Part shown: one piece after another, positions 26,495 to 35,606 of the stretch
Layout: every line of letters starts with the position of its first letter
Position numbering within the stretch: position 1 is the first letter of the stretch
Source of the DNA: an uncultured Clostridium sp.
GTDB lineage: Bacteria > Bacillota > Clostridia > TANB77 > CAG-508
Assembly: GCA_900552555.1 (NCBI GenBank)
Contig: URZW01000002.1
Span: forward strand, 1-64,000
DNA: 64,000 bases
Reading direction: 5' to 3'
The notes under the pieces: model-generated
What the model was told of the DNA's origin: nothing
Database searches by the model: none
What the model saw: the letters and a program-made list of their open reading frames with translations, nothing else
Translations under genes and position numbers: made by a program

Positions 26495-27349
26495 ATGGAA
26501 AATATATTAGAAGAAACAAGATTCATAATGAAAAAATACAACATAAGAGCAAACAAAAATCTTGGACAAAACTTTTTAATAAACGAAGAAGTAGTAAAAA
26601 ACATAGTAGGATGTAGTAACATAGAAAAAGAAGACCTAGTAATAGAAATAGGACCAGGACTTGGAACACTAACAAAATATTTACTGGAAAAAGCAGGAAA
26701 AGTAATATGCATAGAACTAGACACAAAAATGTTACAAATACTTGAAGACAGATTTTCATTATATGATAATTTCGAATTAATAAACAATGATGTACTAAAA
26801 GTTGATTTAAAAAATATAATAAAAAAAGAGAAAGCAGAAGGAAAAATAAAAAATGTAAAAATAGTAGCAAATTTACCATATTACATCACAACACCAATAA
26901 TAATGAAATTATTAGAAGAAGAACTAGAATTAGAAAGCATAACGGTAATGATACAAAAAGAAGTAGCAGATAGACTAATAGCAATACCAGGAGAAAAAAA
27001 TACAGGGGCAATAACATATTCAGTGTATTATTATGCAAGTTCAGAAGCAATAATAGAGGTACCAAACAGTTCATTTATACCAGAACCGGAAGTAACATCA
27101 AAAGTAATAAAATTAAATATAAGAAAAGAACCAATTGTAACACCAAGAGACAAAGAGAAAATGTTCAAAATAATAAAATATGCATTCACGCAAAAAAGAA
27201 AAACACTTTTAAATTCATTAACAAATAATGGTATATTTGAAAATAAAAAAAAGGGAACAGAAATTTTAAATTCATTAGGAATAAAGGAAAATGTAAGACC
27301 AGAAGAATTAACTTTAGAAAAATTTGAAAAAATTTCAGATAATTTGTAA
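26495..27349 (+). CDS. rsmA: 16S rRNA dimethyladenosine transferase RsmA/KsgA
   Basis: 284 residues. It methylates two adjacent adenines near the 3' end of 16S rRNA (A1518/A1519, E. coli numbering) using S-adenosylmethionine during small-subunit maturation. Motifs: NKNLGQNFLIN, SAM-binding VIEIGPGLGTLT, acidic ICIELDTKM, INNDVLKVD, catalytic NLPYYITTPIIMKLLEE, and the C-terminal FTQKRKTLLNSL. An unusual 15-residue Lys-rich insert (KKEKAEGKIKNVK) precedes NLPYY. Its own promoter lies upstream. Confidence 0.96.
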   Translation: MENILEETRFIMKKYNIRANKNLGQNFLINEEVVKNIVGCSNIEKEDLVIEIGPGLGTLTKYLLEKAGKVICIELDTKMLQILEDRFSLYDNFELINNDVLKVDLKNIIKKEKAEGKIKNVKIVANLPYYITTPIIMKLLEEELELESITVMIQKEVADRLIAIPGEKNTGAITYSVYYYASSEAIIEVPNSSFIPEPEVTSKVIKLNIRKEPIVTPRDKEKMFKIIKYAFTQKRKTLLNSLTNNGIFENKKKGTEILNSLGIKENVRPEELTLEKFEKISDNL

Positions 27350-27356
27350 AAAAATA

Positions 27357-27385
27357 TTCAAAAAAATAAAAAAATATGATATAAT
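27357..27385 (+). promoter_or_regulatory. sigma-A promoter for the 27417 sortase gene
   Basis: TTCAAA, 17-base spacer, TATAAT; it overlaps the end of the rsmA region. Confidence 0.6.
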
Positions 27386-27416
27386 AATTTAAGATTGTAT
27401 TTATAAGGAGGTTAGA

Positions 27417-28202
27417 ATGAATCAAATTTTGATAACAGAAAAATTATATATAACACCAGAACTAAAAAGAAAAAAGAAAATATATAAATTTTATTTTATA
27501 TTATCTGTATTTGTAGTATGTATTCTAACATCTTTTTACATATATGCGGAATATGATAGAAATAAAAATGCAGATGCATCACAACAATTATTAGCAGACA
27601 TGCAACAAACTTTATCAAATAAAAATGAAGATACAACTATAGCAAAAGATGACATTCTTATGGTTGTGCTAGATGGAACAGATGAAGACTACACAGAAAT
27701 AGAAAATCTTGCTTCTTCAAGTACAAGTGGAACATCAAGTGTAGCAACAGCAAATGAAAAAGCAGAATGGAAAACATCAGCAGCAGGATATAGATACAAA
27801 ATTATTGCAACAGTAGAAGCACCAAAAATAAACTTAAAATATACAGTAGTCCAAGGTGAAACAGGAGGACTAGAAGAAACAGATTCACTATTAAAAAGCT
27901 CACCTGTAAAATATCATGGAGGAAATCCAAACGAAGTAGGAAATTTCTGTATAGTAGGACATAATTATAGAAACTCAAAATTCTTTAGTAAAGTTCCTAA
28001 TTTAGTAGTAGGAGATACAGTAAAATTAACCGACTTAACAGGAAGAACAATAAATTATGAAGTTTATGATAAACATACAGTTGATCCAACTGATACAAAT
28101 GATACTACCCAATTAACAGGTGGAAGAAAAGAACTTACTTTAATTACATGTACAAATGATAGCAAATTAAGAGTAATACTTAGATGTAAAGAAGTTAAAT
28201 AG
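27417..28202 (+). CDS. sortase (class D/E-like)
   Basis: 261 residues with AAGGAGG before the ATG. It has an N-terminal membrane anchor (FYFILSVFVVCILTSFYIYA, about 22-41), a Ser/Thr-rich stalk, then a sortase beta-barrel. Catalytic residues are visible: His182 in IVGHNYRN, Cys245 in TLITCTNDSK, and Arg about 252 in LRVILRC. Sortases cleave LPxTG-type motifs and attach proteins to the cell wall or build pili. No substrate gene is adjacent, so it may be a housekeeping sortase; a second sortase lies at 43596 beside an LPVTG protein. Confidence 0.9.
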   Translation: MNQILITEKLYITPELKRKKKIYKFYFILSVFVVCILTSFYIYAEYDRNKNADASQQLLADMQQTLSNKNEDTTIAKDDILMVVLDGTDEDYTEIENLASSSTSGTSSVATANEKAEWKTSAAGYRYKIIATVEAPKINLKYTVVQGETGGLEETDSLLKSSPVKYHGGNPNEVGNFCIVGHNYRNSKFFSKVPNLVVGDTVKLTDLTGRTINYEVYDKHTVDPTDTNDTTQLTGGRKELTLITCTNDSKLRVILRCKEVK

Positions 28203-28216
28203 TAACAAATACATAT

Positions 28217-28264
28217 ACCCTTTCATATAATAAAATAAAAATTATATGAGGGGGTTTTCTTTTG
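28217..28264 (+). promoter_or_regulatory. hairpin plus U-tract over the ribosome-binding site of the 28262 gene
   Basis: CCCTTTCATATAAT pairs with ATTATATGAGGGGG; the right arm holds the GAGGGGG ribosome-binding site. TTTTCTTTTG follows, whose final TTG is the start codon. It can act as a terminator for the sortase gene or as an attenuator of the next gene. Confidence 0.6.
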
Positions 28265-28942
28265 GCAAAGATATTAGTTTTTAATAATGATACAGATAGA
28301 ATGGAAACATATTATAGAGGAGAAGCTGAACCAATGCCATACAACACAAACGGTACATTAAGAGTAAGAGAATTTAGAGGGTCAAGTAATTCAAATATAT
28401 TATGGACAACAAAAAGAACAATGCAAAGTTGGAATAGTCAAAGATACATTTTTGGTGCACCTATACCAGTAGGATTTGCATTTAAAAGACCATATGAAGG
28501 TGGACATGGAAATCAAAGTCAACATTATGCTGGAGTTGCTTTTGATGTTGGCCAAACATTAAGTTCAACTCAAAGAACCAGATTATGGAATTCAGCAAAA
28601 AATTCAGGGGTTTGGTATTATGTAGAACCAATTTCTTTAACACCAACATGGGTACATTTTGACAAAAGATTTGGAAAACCAGCATGTTCAACAGGAGGTT
28701 TTCCTCAATTAAAAAGAGGGAGTTTAAGTAATTATGTTTGTATAGCACAAGATGATTTAAATACATTAGGATTCAGAACAAATGGACTTGATGGAATATT
28801 TGGAGCAGCAACTCAAAGTGCGGTAATCAATTATCAAAAATCAAGAGGTTTAACTGCTGATGGAATAATTGGATGTAATACTTGGCGTTCATTACAAGAA
28901 GCAGTTGTTGGAACAGGACCAACAAGTACAACGATAAATTAA
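28262..28942 (+). CDS. M15-like peptidase with C-terminal peptidoglycan-binding domain
   Basis: 226 residues starting at TTG 28262. Residues about 50-140 show the metallopeptidase M15 layout (HYAGVAFDVGQ for HxxGxAxD, and WVHFDKRFG for the second His). The C-terminal 70 residues form a PG_binding_1 domain (AQDDLNTLGFRTNGLDGIFG, then YQKSRGLTADGIIGCNTWRSL). It would trim or bind peptidoglycan stem peptides. No signal peptide or membrane segment is present, so it may act in the mother cell during sporulation, be released by lysis, or use another export route. It may be read through from the sortase gene if the intervening hairpin is overcome. Confidence 0.75.
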   Translation: MAKILVFNNDTDRMETYYRGEAEPMPYNTNGTLRVREFRGSSNSNILWTTKRTMQSWNSQRYIFGAPIPVGFAFKRPYEGGHGNQSQHYAGVAFDVGQTLSSTQRTRLWNSAKNSGVWYYVEPISLTPTWVHFDKRFGKPACSTGGFPQLKRGSLSNYVCIAQDDLNTLGFRTNGLDGIFGAATQSAVINYQKSRGLTADGIIGCNTWRSLQEAVVGTGPTSTTIN

Positions 28943-28977
28943 AAGTTGTCAATAGGGACGCCCCTTTTTGACAACTT
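28943..28977 (+). repeat. GGGACGCCC hairpin repeat / terminator
   Basis: AAGTTGTCAA pairs with TTGACAACTT; the loop carries TAGGGACGCCCC and T residues. Same family as 39555-39581, with related units at 2714-2845. It lies between convergent genes and probably terminates both. Confidence 0.6.
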
Positions 28978-28986
28978 CAATTAATT

Positions 28987-29325
28987 TTATTCTTCATCCA
29001 TTTTTGTTTCAGCAATTGTTTTTGCAACATTATAGATTAATTTTTGTTTCTCAGGAGAAACGCTCTTAATTAAATCTGTAAATTCTTTATCTAAATAATT
29101 TTCTGAACTACTAGAAGCACCATTTAATAAATAACCTTCTGAAACATCTAATAAATCACATAATTGATTTAATCTTTTTAAATTAATATGTGAATTTCCT
29201 CTTTCAACTCTACTTAAAAATGCAACAGAAATATCAATTTTATCTGCTAAATCTTCTTGAGTCATATTTTTAGCAAGTCTTGCTTGTTTTATTCTAGAAC
29301 CGATTACACTATAATCAATAGCCAT
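28987..29325 (-). CDS. XRE-family transcriptional regulator
   Basis: 112 residues from ATG 29325 behind AAGGAAGGTGAT; a frame extension to 29349 lies upstream of that site. N-terminal helix-turn-helix (IGSRIKQARLAKNMTQEDLADKIDISVAFLSRVERG, residues about 8-45), then a C-terminal helical region (FTDLIKSVSPEKQKLIYNVAKTI) that is probably for dimerisation. It resembles SinR-like and phage-repressor-like regulators. A 12-bp palindrome AACTTATAAGTT about 100 bases upstream could be its operator, which would imply autoregulation. Confidence 0.85.
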   Translation of the reverse strand: MAIDYSVIGSRIKQARLAKNMTQEDLADKIDISVAFLSRVERGNSHINLKRLNQLCDLLDVSEGYLLNGASSSSENYLDKEFTDLIKSVSPEKQKLIYNVAKTIAETKMDEE

Positions 29326-29755
29326 TTTTATCACCTTCCTTTCGCTCAACTTGTTTAATAGGTATATAAGCTTGTAATGCTTATTGTTATTTAAAAATTT
29401 TATAATAATAATATATCATTTAACTTATAAGTTTTGAAGTAACAGAAAGAGAAAAATAAACTTATAAATAAACAATATAATTAAAAATATATTAAAAACA
29501 TCATATTATAGTATTCATGAGGTATTCTTATTAAAAATCAATAAAAACAAAAATAATTATCAAAAAATAAAGAAAAATACAATAAAAAAGAGTAAATGAA
29601 AGAAAAATAAAGTAAAAATGGTAAAATTAGGTATAACAAACTAGAAAAAAATAAGAAAAAAGTCAAAATAAGGTATACATAATTTGAAAAAGGAGAGAAT
29701 ATATAGTATAATATAAAATGTTCGCGCTTAAAAATAATGAAGGAGAGTGGATTTT
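29326..29755. other. 430-bp AT-rich divergent intergenic region
   Basis: There is no gene here. It separates the XRE regulator (-) from the M23 peptidase (+). It contains the perfect palindrome AACTTATAAGTT (29422-29433) and a related half-site AACTTATAAA near 29459, then poly-A-rich sequence, and the M23 promoter at 29684-29712. Confidence 0.6.
29684..29712 (+). promoter_or_regulatory. sigma-A promoter for the M23 peptidase gene
   Basis: TTGAAA, 17-base spacer, TATAAT, 44 bases before the proposed start. Confidence 0.75.
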
Positions 29756-30715
29756 ATTAGTATAAAAAAAATAAAATTTTATACAAAAGAAATTAAAAAA
29801 ATTTTAAATATCACTTTAATATCAATTGGTTTTATAATTGCGCTAATATTAATAAAATATAAACCAATGTATGAAGTGAAAATTTCTGGAGAAAAAATAG
29901 GATATATAGAAAATAAAAAAGCAATTAATGAAACAATAAAAAATAATATAGAAAATTACAATAAAAAAACAATAGAGAAGATAGAGTTAGCAGAAACTCC
30001 AGAATATGAATTAAAATTAGTAGAAAGAACACAAAAAGAAAATGAAAGTGAAGTAATAGTTACATTACAAAATGAACTAGAAATAACATATAAATATTAT
30101 GAAATAGCATATGATAATGAAAATGTAGAGAAAGTAGAAGATAAAGAAACAGCAGAAAAACTAGTAGAAGATATAAAAAAATTATCATCTGAAGAAATAA
30201 AATTAGAAGTTAATGAAAAGACTACTAATAATGTACAAGAATTAAACACGAATACATTAGAAGTTGCTGAACAAAATTTAATAAAAAAATTAGATTTTAA
30301 AACAGAAGAAAATACAGAAATAACAAATATAAATGGTATTAAAATTGCAACATTACCAGTTTCAGGAACAATATCATCTAGATATGGAGTAAGCAGTAGT
30401 ATAAGGTCATCTAGACATACAGGATTAGATATAGCAGCAAGCAAAGGAACACAAATAAAAGTAGTAGCAGATGGAACAGTAATATCAGCAGAGTATAGCG
30501 GTTCATATGGATATTTAGTAAAAGTTGACCATGGAAATGGTGTAGAAACTTGGTATGCGCATACAAGTAAAATGTATGTAAAAAAAGGTGAAAAAGTTAA
30601 AGCTGGTGATGTTATTGCTTTAGTAGGAAGTACGGGAAATTCTACAGGACCACATTTACATTTTGAAATTAGAATAAATGGAGAACATGTGAATCCACAA
30701 AATTATTTATATTAA
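29756..30715 (+). CDS. membrane-anchored M23 metallopeptidase (apparent ATT start)
   Basis: About 319 residues. The frame has a GTG at 29747, but this overlaps the AGGAGAG ribosome-binding site (29741-29747). ATT 29756 sits at the correct 8-base spacing and gives a basic N-terminus plus membrane segment (ILNITLISIGFIIALILI). The extracytoplasmic part contains an SpoIIQ/G5-like YEVKISGEKIGYI region, a long charged helix, and the M23 LytM domain with Zn ligands in RHTGLDIA and HLHFEI. The active His of the HxH pair is present. M23 enzymes cut peptidoglycan cross-bridges or, if degenerate, act as scaffolds; here all ligands are present. It is monocistronic. Confidence 0.82.
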   Translation: MSIKKIKFYTKEIKKILNITLISIGFIIALILIKYKPMYEVKISGEKIGYIENKKAINETIKNNIENYNKKTIEKIELAETPEYELKLVERTQKENESEVIVTLQNELEITYKYYEIAYDNENVEKVEDKETAEKLVEDIKKLSSEEIKLEVNEKTTNNVQELNTNTLEVAEQNLIKKLDFKTEENTEITNINGIKIATLPVSGTISSRYGVSSSIRSSRHTGLDIAASKGTQIKVVADGTVISAEYSGSYGYLVKVDHGNGVETWYAHTSKMYVKKGEKVKAGDVIALVGSTGNSTGPHLHFEIRINGEHVNPQNYLY

Positions 30716-30727
30716 TAATTTTTAAAT

Positions 30728-30760
30728 AAAAAGTATACTTTATAACAAGTATGCTTTTTT
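30728..30760 (+). terminator. intrinsic terminator after the M23 gene
   Basis: AAAGTATACTT / AAGTATGCTTT stem with T6. Confidence 0.75.
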
Positions 30761-30819
30761 GGTTAGTTACCGTATAATAGTTACAATTCACGGCCTTAGA
30801 AATTGTTTTCAAAAATAAG

Positions 30820-30847
30820 TTGACAAATTTTTCTAATAATATATAAT
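30820..30847 (+). promoter_or_regulatory. sigma-A promoter for adhE
   Basis: Consensus TTGACA, 16-base spacer, TATAAT, 36 bases before the ATG. Confidence 0.75.
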
Positions 30848-30883
30848 AAAAAAGGATAAAATAAATACCAAGGAGGAAATCTT

Positions 30884-33484
30884 ATGGCAGAAAATCTAGA
30901 AGAAGAAAAAATACAAAAGATGATAGACGAACTAGTTGTAAAAGCAAAAAAGGCATCAGAAGAATACTTAAAACTAGACCAAGAACAAGTAAACAACATT
31001 GTAAAAGCAATGTCAATGGCAGGACTAGAACATCATATGGAACTAGCAAAAATGGCAGTAGAAGAAACAGGAAGAGGAATATATGAAGATAAAATAACAA
31101 AGAACATGTTTGCAACAGAATATATATACCACAGCATTAAAAATGAAAAAACTGTTGGAGTAATAAATGAAAATAACGAAGAAGGATATCTAGAAATAGC
31201 AGAACCAGTAGGAATAATTGCGGGAGTAACACCAGTAACAAACCCAACATCAACAACAATGTTCAAATCAATAATATCTGCAAAAACTAGAAATGTAATA
31301 ATATTTGGATTTCATCCATCAGCACAAAAATGCAGTTCAGAAGCGGCAAGAATTTTAAGAGATGCAGCAGTTAAAGCAGGAGCACCAGAAAATTGTATAT
31401 TATGGATAGAAGAACCATCAATTACAGCAACAAGGCTATTAATGAATCACCCAGATGTAAATTTGATATTAGCAACAGGAGGAACAGGAATGGTACGTTC
31501 TGCATATTCATGTGGAAAACCGGCACTAGGAGTAGGTCCAGGAAATGTACCATGTTATATAGACAAAACTGCAAAATTAAAAACATCAGTAAATGATTTG
31601 GTACTATCAAAATCATTTGACAATGGAATGATATGTGCGTCAGAACAAGCAGTTTTAGTGGATAAAGACATATATCAAGAATTTGAAAAATTAATGAGAG
31701 AAGCAGGATGTTACTTTGTAAATCCAGAAGAAAAACAAAAATTGCAAAACTCAATGTTTGAATACACAAAAGAATATGGATACAAACTAAAGTCATATGT
31801 ACCAGGTCAATCACCATATACAATTGCAAAAGAAGCAGGATTTGAAGTACCAGAAGACACAAAAGTAATAGTTGTATATGAAGAAGGAATTGGTAGAGAA
31901 TATCCATTTTCAAAAGAAAAACTAAGTCCAGTTTTAACATATTACATTGTTGAAAATGAAGAAGAAGGAATTGCAAAAGCAGAAAAATTATTGGAATTCG
32001 GAGGACTTGGACATTCAGCAGCAATACACAGTGAAAATCAAGACACGATTTTGAAATTTTCAGAAACTTTAAAAGCAGGAAGAATAATAGTGAACTCACC
32101 ATCAACACATGGAGCAATAGGGGATATTTATAATACAAATATGCCATCACTTACATTAGGATGTGGCTCATTTGGAAAAAATTCAACAACAGCAAATGTG
32201 TCATCAGTAAACTTAATAAATATTAAAAGAGTTGCGAAAAGGAGAGTTAATATGCAATGGTTTAAAGTTCCAGAAAAGATATATTTTGAAGCAGGTTCAA
32301 TAGCATACTTAGAAAAAATGCCAGATATAGAAAGAGCCTTTATAGTAACAGACCAAGGAATGGTCAAATTAGGATATGTAGATAAAATCTTATATCATTT
32401 AAGAAAAAGACAACAATATGTACATTCAGAAATATTTAGTGATGTAGAACCAGACCCATCATTTGATACAATTAAAAAAGGTGTAGAACAGATGAACAGT
32501 TTTAAACCTGATGTAATAATAGCAATAGGTGGAGGAAGTCCAATGGATGCAGCAAAAGGAATGTGGCTATTTTACGAACATCCAGAGGCTGATATTGAAG
32601 GATTAAAATTGAAATTCATGGACATTAGAAAACGTACTTACAAATTTCCTAAATTAGGAAAAAAAGCAAAAATGGTAGCAATACCAACAACATCAGGAAC
32701 AGGTTCAGAAGTAACATCATTTGCAGTAATTACAGACAAAGAAAAGGACAGAAAATATCCACTAGCAGATTATGAATTAACACCAGATGTTGCAATAGTA
32801 GACCCAGACCTAGTTATGAGCCTTCCAAAATCAGTAACTGCAGACACAGGAATGGATGTACTAACACATGCATTAGAAGCATATGTATCAAATATGGCAT
32901 CAGACTATACAGATGGTTTAGCAGAAAAAGCAGTTGAATTAGTAATGAATTATTTGGTAAAATCATATAATGATGGAAGTGATAAAATAGCAAGAGAAAA
33001 AATGCATAATGCAAGTACAATTGCAGGAATGGCATTTACAAATGCATTTTTAGGAGTAAGCCACTCAATTGCACACAAAATAGGTGCAGAGTTCCATTTA
33101 CCACATGGTAGAATAAATGCAATATTATTACCATATGTTGTAAAATACAATGGAAGCAAACCATCAAAATTTGTGTCATTCCCTAAATATGAATACTATA
33201 TTGCAGACGAAAAATATAGCAATTTAGCAAAAAAATTAGGGTTAAAAGCAGACACAGTAGAAGATGGTGTTAATAGTTTAGTAGAGAAAATAAAGGGGTT
33301 AAATGAAAGTTTAAATATTCCAAAATCTTTTAAAGATACAGGAATTGATGAAAAAGAATTTTTGGCAAAAGTTGATATTCTTGCAGACAGAGCGTTTGAA
33401 GATCAATGTACAACAGCAAATCCAAGAGTTCCATTAGTTTCAGAAATAAAACAAATACTATTAGATAGTTATTATGGGAAATAA
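30884..33484 (+). CDS. adhE: bifunctional acetaldehyde-CoA/alcohol dehydrogenase AdhE
   Basis: 866 residues, the normal length. It reduces acetyl-CoA to acetaldehyde and then ethanol with NADH, regenerating NAD during fermentation; the enzyme forms spirosomes. The N-terminal aldehyde dehydrogenase half has catalytic Cys251 in [11 protein letters not shown] and the [11 protein letters not shown] segment. The C-terminal iron-dependent alcohol dehydrogenase half starts near residue 456 ([16 protein letters not shown]), with NAD-binding [11 protein letters not shown] and iron ligands in LTHALEAY and [18 protein letters not shown]. The start follows AAGGAGGAAATCTT. Its strong promoter suggests high expression. 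Confidence 0.97.
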   Translation: MAENLEEEKIQKMIDELVVKAKKASEEYLKLDQEQVNNIVKAMSMAGLEHHMELAKMAVEETGRGIYEDKITKNMFATEYIYHSIKNEKTVGVINENNEEGYLEIAEPVGIIAGVTPVTNPTSTTMFKSIISAKTRNVIIFGFHPSAQKCSSEAARILRDAAVKAGAPENCILWIEEPSITATRLLMNHPDVNLILATGGTGMVRSAYSCGKPALGVGPGNVPCYIDKTAKLKTSVNDLVLSKSFDNGMICASEQAVLVDKDIYQEFEKLMREAGCYFVNPEEKQKLQNSMFEYTKEYGYKLKSYVPGQSPYTIAKEAGFEVPEDTKVIVVYEEGIGREYPFSKEKLSPVLTYYIVENEEEGIAKAEKLLEFGGLGHSAAIHSENQDTILKFSETLKAGRIIVNSPSTHGAIGDIYNTNMPSLTLGCGSFGKNSTTANVSSVNLINIKRVAKRRVNMQWFKVPEKIYFEAGSIAYLEKMPDIERAFIVTDQGMVKLGYVDKILYHLRKRQQYVHSEIFSDVEPDPSFDTIKKGVEQMNSFKPDVIIAIGGGSPMDAAKGMWLFYEHPEADIEGLKLKFMDIRKRTYKFPKLGKKAKMVAIPTTSGTGSEVTSFAVITDKEKDRKYPLADYELTPDVAIVDPDLVMSLPKSVTADTGMDVLTHALEAYVSNMASDYTDGLAEKAVELVMNYLVKSYNDGSDKIAREKMHNASTIAGMAFTNAFLGVSHSIAHKIGAEFHLPHGRINAILLPYVVKYNGSKPSKFVSFPKYEYYIADEKYSNLAKKLGLKADTVEDGVNSLVEKIKGLNESLNIPKSFKDTGIDEKEFLAKVDILADRAFEDQCTTANPRVPLVSEIKQILLDSYYGK

Positions 33485-33493
33485 GGTGATAAG

Positions 33494-34666
33494 GTGAAAA
33501 TAACAGATAGAATAAAAAATAAAATAAATGAAATTAAAAACAGAAATAATCCAGAATCAATAGCAGGAAATGTTGCAGATGCATATTTGGAAAGAAAAGA
33601 AAATAAAGAAAAAGACCCAATGGACCATACTGCAGACGAAATAATGCAAACATTAAAAAAGAATCCAGCTAAAAGAAAAGATATATTGGCAAAAATAATT
33701 GATAACAAAAGAATACCAGATGAAATGCTTCCAAAAATAGCAACTAGAATTTCAAAAGATCCTGAAATACCAGACAGTGTAATACCGGAAGCAGTAAATA
33801 GAGCAGATACAAGCATATCAATGGAATCTATTAATAATATATTAGAAAATGGAGAAGTAAACGCAAAAGACAGAATTGAATTAATAAAACAGGTGGAAGA
33901 TATAAAAAGCAAAAAAGAAGGAATAAAAAGTGAGTTAAAAAGATTATATAAGGACTGTAAAATAAAAAGAGATGCCGAAGTTACAGAAAGAATAGATGAA
34001 ATAACAAGAATTCTAAAAAAAGAAGATATAGATAAAGACATACAAGGATGGATACAGACAGTAATTGCAAGAAAAATGGCAGAAAATTTTTATAGTGACA
34101 CAAAAAAGGGAACCAAAATATTCACATTTACAACAATTGAACCAATAGAGGATATGATAGAAAAAGACATAGCAACAGATGTAAAAAATGAATATAAAAA
34201 AATAGAAGAAGAACAACAATCAAAAAAAGGAAGATTTATCAAAGAAGAATTTGAAACACAGCTGTATAAGGAATTAGGAAAACAAATCGGAATAAGATAT
34301 GAAGAAACAGGAGCTTTTATAATTCCTCAATCAAACAACATAAAGAAAATGAACGAGGAACAAAAGAATAGATTTATAAATGCTATACAAATATATTCTA
34401 GAAAGCAATTAACTAAAGATGAAATAATAGATATAGATGAGCAAATAAGAGGAGTATCTGAAAATTCACAAATAAAAGAAAGCACAATAATAAAAACAAT
34501 AAAGGAACTTCCAAAAGAAGAAAAAAATGAAAAAAGAGAAAAAACTATTAATATAATAAACAGCACAGTAGAAAAAAGGGACAAATATAAGATTACTACA
34601 AAAACACCAAAAGCAAATAGTGCAAAATTTAGTGGAAAGCCAACAATAGAGGATGAGGAAAGATAA
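33494..34666 (+). CDS. unknown charged helical protein (390 aa)
   Basis: 390 residues from GTG 33494, nine bases after adhE, so probably co-transcribed with it. It is soluble, Lys/Glu/Ile-rich and mostly helical, with repeated short helical units around residues 45-110 (EIMQTLKKNPAKRKDILAKII, DEMLPKIATRISKDPEIPDSV), reminiscent of HEAT-like repeats. The C-terminal 60 residues are low-complexity and basic. No catalytic motif is seen and the family was not recognised. An acidic/basic composition similar to that of the unknown 7047 protein may be only lineage style. Confidence 0.65.
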   Translation: MKITDRIKNKINEIKNRNNPESIAGNVADAYLERKENKEKDPMDHTADEIMQTLKKNPAKRKDILAKIIDNKRIPDEMLPKIATRISKDPEIPDSVIPEAVNRADTSISMESINNILENGEVNAKDRIELIKQVEDIKSKKEGIKSELKRLYKDCKIKRDAEVTERIDEITRILKKEDIDKDIQGWIQTVIARKMAENFYSDTKKGTKIFTFTTIEPIEDMIEKDIATDVKNEYKKIEEEQQSKKGRFIKEEFETQLYKELGKQIGIRYEETGAFIIPQSNNIKKMNEEQKNRFINAIQIYSRKQLTKDEIIDIDEQIRGVSENSQIKESTIIKTIKELPKEEKNEKREKTINIINSTVEKRDKYKITTKTPKANSAKFSGKPTIEDEER

Positions 34667-34689
34667 ATTTTATTTTATCTTTCTTTTTT
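34658..34689 (+). terminator. intrinsic terminator after the 33494 gene
   Basis: GAAAGATAAA / TTTATCTTTC perfect stem with T6; the gene's stop lies in the left arm, as for the 7047 gene. Confidence 0.85.
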
Positions 34690-34864
34690 GATTGTATAAA
34701 AACAACAAAAATCTTTTTCACACAAAATTTACACAAAAAATAACATTTGGGAATAATATAAAAATAAAATACCCATATAATATAAATATGAAAAATATGG
34801 GAGCAGAAAAATTGAAAATTAAATAATAATCAATTAAAAAGCACCAAAGAAAGGTGGAAACCAA

Positions 34865-35515
34865 ATGAAAGAAAACAAAGAATTACAAAAAATTGAAAAT
34901 ATAATGGAGATAGAAATACCAATAGATACAACAAGCAAAGAATTTGAAAAAGTGATGTTTATATATCAAGTAGCACTAAAAGAAATCAACACAAAACTAG
35001 AAATATTAAAAGACGAATTCAAACTCTTTTACGAATATGACTTAATAGACCACATAAACACAAGAATAAAATCACCAGAAAGTATTACAAACAAAATGAA
35101 AGACAAAAGTTTGCAATATACATACAAAGAAATGATTAAAAATATTAATGATATTGCAGGAATAAGAGCAATATGTCCAATTCAAAAAGATATATACTCA
35201 ATAAGAAATCTGGTTACAAAAATTCCAGGAATAAAAGTACTAAAAGAAAAAGACTATGTGAAAAATCCTAAAAAGAGTGGATATTCAAGTTATCATATGA
35301 TTTTGGAAGTTCCAATTACATTGTCACAAAATTTGATATATGTAAAAGTTGAACTTCAAATAAGAACATTAGCAATGGATTTTTGGGCAAGTATTGAACA
35401 CAAAATGAAATATAAACCAGATAAAGAAGTTACAAAATCAACATCAAAAGAACTTGTACAATGTGCTAAAATGGTAAATAAATTGGATAATAAAATGATG
35501 TTGTTAAATATATAA
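34865..35515 (+). CDS. relQ: small alarmone synthetase (RelQ/YjbM-type GTP pyrophosphokinase)
   Basis: 216 residues, typical of small (p)ppGpp synthetases that lack the hydrolase and regulatory domains of Rel. The RelA/SpoT synthetase fold is visible: RIKSPESITNKMKDK (ATP-binding G-loop-like region), NDIAGIRAIC (catalytic Asp region), KNPKKSGYSSYHM, and VELQIRTLAMDFWASIEHKMKYK with the conserved ExQIRT and WA.xEH. It makes the stringent-response alarmone in the cytoplasm. The ribosome-binding site is AAAGGTGG. A separate promoter precedes the next gene. Confidence 0.9.
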   Translation: MKENKELQKIENIMEIEIPIDTTSKEFEKVMFIYQVALKEINTKLEILKDEFKLFYEYDLIDHINTRIKSPESITNKMKDKSLQYTYKEMIKNINDIAGIRAICPIQKDIYSIRNLVTKIPGIKVLKEKDYVKNPKKSGYSSYHMILEVPITLSQNLIYVKVELQIRTLAMDFWASIEHKMKYKPDKEVTKSTSKELVQCAKMVNKLDNKMMLLNI

Positions 35516-35527
35516 TTAACATAAAAC

Positions 35528-35556
35528 TTGAAAGCTGATATAAATTGTAGTATAAT
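35528..35556 (+). promoter_or_regulatory. sigma-A promoter for the 35607 patatin gene
   Basis: TTGAAA, 17-base spacer, TATAAT, about 50 bases before the ATG. Confidence 0.8.
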
Positions 35557-35606
35557 ATAGGTAGTTTAAAGTAATAAGAATAGTTTATATCATAGGAGGA
35601 AGACAG

